Assembly (NCBI GenBank): GCA_023255355.1
Contig: JALRIU010000169.1
Span: 1-7,890, forward strand
Length of the DNA stretch: 7,890 nt
Direction: 5' to 3'
Origin: Pseudomonadales bacterium
GTDB lineage: Bacteria; Pseudomonadota; Gammaproteobacteria; Pseudomonadales; JAHEIH01
Shown: one piece after another, positions 6,089 through 7,890 of the stretch
Layout of the letters: every line of letters starts with the position of its first letter
Position numbering within the stretch: the stretch's first letter is position 1
Program-made: the position numbers and the translations under genes
Notes under the pieces: model-generated
Databases searched by the model: none
Told to the model about the DNA's origin: nothing
The model's input: the letters and a program-made list of their open reading frames with translations, nothing else

Positions 6089-7132
6089 TTAAAGTTTAAT
6101 CGTTGCCTTAAGGCGATCAGATTCAAAACAGCCATCGATCATTGTTTGCATTTTGGCGCCGTGATTAAAATCTGGTTGATCATTGATGCCAGTCTTAATA
6201 CTGTTCACAAAGCGCAGATAATTATTTGGCGTGGCGGGGCATTCAATAGTTTCCCAAACAGCGTTGTGGACGTTATCACCACGGCATATTTGGAGACTAT
6301 TAAGCGATTTATCTAGGTCAACTTCAAGGCCGCCTTTATCACCATAAATTCTTAGTCGGAGCGAGTTTATTTGGCCACTAGCCCAGCGGGTTGTATGGAT
6401 GCTGCCCATGGCGCCATTAGCATATTTAACCTGAATAAGGGCGCTATCGTTGGCATCTAAAGTATAGTTGCCTATTTTGTTGTCTGGCGCCTTATCAAAG
6501 CATGCTAGTTGGCAATAGACCTCGCTAGCTTCGCCCACAGGAAAACAGGCGAAATCTAAAATATGGATACCCACATCACCTAGTACGCCTTTGGATCCAT
6601 GTTCACTTGATAGCCGCCATAGCCACATGTCCTCGCTTTTCCAGTCACCCCATTGATTACTGACGAGCCAGCTTTGTAGATAACTTGCTTCAATATGCTT
6701 AATAGCGCCGATATCCCCAGCTTGAATAAGGGTTTTTGCGTGCTGAATGGCAGGTGCGTCGCGATAGCTCAAATTAACCATGTTGATCAAACCTGCAGCA
6801 CTTGCCGCGGTGGCCATTTCATATGCATCTGCGGCATTTACGGCGAGTGGCTTTTCACACAACACGTGTTTGCCCGCTGCTATAGCCTGTAGTGTGACTG
6901 GTTTGTGAAAACGATCAGGAGTAACGTTGCTGATCCCATCAAATTGACAGTCAGCTAGCATTTCTGCGAGATCACCATAGGCTTTAGCAATAGCATGATT
7001 TTTGGCAAATGCCTGTGCTTTTGCATAGTCAACATCACAAACCGCGACGACTTGGCAGTCAGGGATTTTTGCATAGGATTCTGCATGTTGCTTGGCCATG
7101 CCGCCAGTTCCCACAATGGCGAGTTTAATCAT
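6089..7132 (-). CDS. Gfo/Idh/MocA family NAD(P)-dependent sugar dehydrogenase
   Basis: This 347-residue protein has the full family length. The N-terminal Rossmann domain (about 1-120) carries the nucleotide-binding loop GTGGMA (8-13), an acidic D33 after the second strand that would favour NAD over NADP, and the EKP motif (93-95) whose lysine K94 is catalytic. The C-terminal alpha/beta domain carries GDVGIHILD (185-193), where D186 and H190 complete the usual active site. Members oxidise or reduce a hydroxyl or keto group on sugars, inositols or their derivatives in the cytoplasm. The start is supported by AAGGA at 7145-7141, 8 nt before the ATG. The ATG overlaps the ThuA stop as TAATG, so translation is coupled and the products probably act in one pathway. 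The substrate cannot be told from the sequence. Confidence 0.92.
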   Translation of the reverse strand: MIKLAIVGTGGMAKQHAESYAKIPDCQVVAVCDVDYAKAQAFAKNHAIAKAYGDLAEMLADCQFDGISNVTPDRFHKPVTLQAIAAGKHVLCEKPLAVNAADAYEMATAASAAGLINMVNLSYRDAPAIQHAKTLIQAGDIGAIKHIEASYLQSWLVSNQWGDWKSEDMWLWRLSSEHGSKGVLGDVGIHILDFACFPVGEASEVYCQLACFDKAPDNKIGNYTLDANDSALIQVKYANGAMGSIHTTRWASGQINSLRLRIYGDKGGLEVDLDKSLNSLQICRGDNVHNAVWETIECPATPNNYLRFVNSIKTGINDQPDFNHGAKMQTMIDGCFESDRLKATIKL

Positions 7133-7890
7133 TATTTAAATCCTTTATCGCCAGGTCTATGTAGCCCTTCGCCTTTAACTTCGACCGGATCTGGAGCTTG
7201 TTCTGGTGGGACGTTGGGGCCGTCTACTTCAATCCAGTGTTTGCCATGGTGTTTGGCCCAAACCACTGCGTTACGCAATACATTACAGACATCTTTGTTG
7301 TAATAGGTCGGATAGGTTTCATGGCCAGGACGGAAATAGAAAATATTTCCATTACCTCTCTTATAGGTGACACCTGAACGGAAAACTTCGCCACCCTCGA
7401 ATGAGCTAATGAAAATCACCTCATCGGGGTTGGGAATGCTAAATGGCTCTCCATACATTTCCTCGTGTTCCAATTCGATGTATTCACCAAGGCCTTGTAC
7501 GATAGGGTGACCTGGATTAACAACAAAAAGGCGCTCACGTTCCCCAGCTTCACGCCATTTGAGTGAACACATTGTGCCCATCAAGCGTTTAAAGATTTTC
7601 GAAAAATGGCCAGAGTGAAGAACAATTAAACCCATACCTTCAAGCACACGTTTTTGCACGCGATCGACAATCTCGTCTTGCACATCGCCATGAGCGCAAT
7701 GTCCCCACCAAAGAAGTACATCAGTGTCTTTTAGGCGAGCTTCGCTAAGGCCATGATCGGGTTCCTGAAGCGTCGCTGTTGTTGCAGTAATATTTGGATG
7801 TTCATTTAACGCGTCCGCGATGGTGTTGTGCATCCCATTTGGGTACATACGGCCAACGACTTCGTTGGTGTGTTCGTGAACATTTTCGCC
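7132..7890 (-). CDS. ThuA-domain protein, trehalose-utilisation type (5' end outside the window)
   Basis: The frame stays open to the right edge, so 252 residues are visible and the start is missing. The methionine at 7848 is internal: the 14 residues before it (GENVHEHTNEVVGR) continue the family pattern seen just ahead of the YPNGMHNTIA block. The fold is the class I glutamine-amidotransferase-like fold, without the catalytic cysteine. Visible family blocks, numbered from the window edge, are LLWWGHCAH (59-67), GLIVLHSGHFSKIF (87-100) and FRPGHETYPTYYN (186-198). ThuA of Sinorhizobium works with a Gfo/Idh partner, ThuB, in trehalose and related disaccharide use, linked to 3-keto-sugar formation. 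The same pairing and the one-base TAATG overlap with the dehydrogenase gene support a similar sugar role here. The true substrate may be another glycoside. Confidence 0.9.
   Translation of the reverse strand, partial: GENVHEHTNEVVGRMYPNGMHNTIADALNEHPNITATTATLQEPDHGLSEARLKDTDVLLWWGHCAHGDVQDEIVDRVQKRVLEGMGLIVLHSGHFSKIFKRLMGTMCSLKWREAGERERLFVVNPGHPIVQGLGEYIELEHEEMYGEPFSIPNPDEVIFISSFEGGEVFRSGVTYKRGNGNIFYFRPGHETYPTYYNKDVCNVLRNAVVWAKHHGKHWIEVDGPNVPPEQAPDPVEVKGEGLHRPGDKGFK
7141..7145 (-). promoter_or_regulatory. Ribosome binding site of the dehydrogenase gene, inside the ThuA gene
   Basis: AAGGA on the minus strand, 8 nt before the ATG at 7132-7130. It lies in the last codons of the upstream ThuA gene, so the dehydrogenase can be started both by coupling and by direct initiation. 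Confidence 0.6.

Noticed and set aside
6077..6316. Plus-strand 79-codon ORF after the CBM9/DUF5916 gene
   Set aside because: It starts just after the hairpin but overlaps the end of the dehydrogenase gene almost completely, has no ribosome binding site and resembles no family.
6695..7303. Plus-strand ORFs at 6695-6892 and 6995-7303
   Set aside because: Both are antisense to the dehydrogenase and ThuA genes, which have clear family motifs across these positions.

Overview
The window looks like a piece of a Gram-negative, probably marine gammaproteobacterial, chromosome. The main reason is the large secreted CBM9-like/DUF5916 outer-membrane-type protein, together with moderate base composition, short intergenic gaps and mixed-strand gene order. 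This placement is an inference; no rRNA or lineage marker is present. I see no tRNA, rRNA, CRISPR array, insertion sequence or attachment site.

Layout from left to right. (1) At 1-189, on the minus strand, there is the first 18 codons of an unidentified gene that leaves the window, preceded by a possible 31-codon small gene with its own ribosome binding site. (2) After an AT-rich divergent spacer, a tight plus-strand pair (381-2845) encodes a CmcJ/NvfI-type Fe(II)/2-oxoglutarate-dependent oxygenase and a benzoylformate-decarboxylase-like ThDP enzyme, 5 nt apart. (3) A 141-nt convergent spacer with two 16-bp palindromes leads to a minus-strand SRAP (YedK/HMCES-type) gene, 2987-3655. (4) A 100-nt divergent spacer holds a 19-bp inverted repeat over a candidate promoter. 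It separates the SRAP gene from the plus-strand CBM9-like/DUF5916 gene, whose start is best placed at the ATG at 3756. (5) A short convergent gap with a strong GC hairpin is followed by a minus-strand sugar-type operon. In it a ThuA-domain gene, which runs off the right edge, overlaps a Gfo/Idh/MocA dehydrogenase gene by one base (TAATG).

How the genes may work together. The oxygenase and decarboxylase form a compact two-step module: an Fe(II) hydroxylase or desaturase next to a 2-oxo-acid decarboxylase, both with intact catalytic residues. The ThuA-Gfo/Idh pair resembles known sugar oxidation loci of the thuA/thuB kind. The CBM9/DUF5916 protein is an envelope protein that could bind glycans, which suits a polysaccharide-using marine heterotroph. 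SRAP is a DNA-repair housekeeping gene with no evident link to its neighbours. The least ordinary parts are the oxygenase-decarboxylase pair and the small ORF beside the truncated gene.
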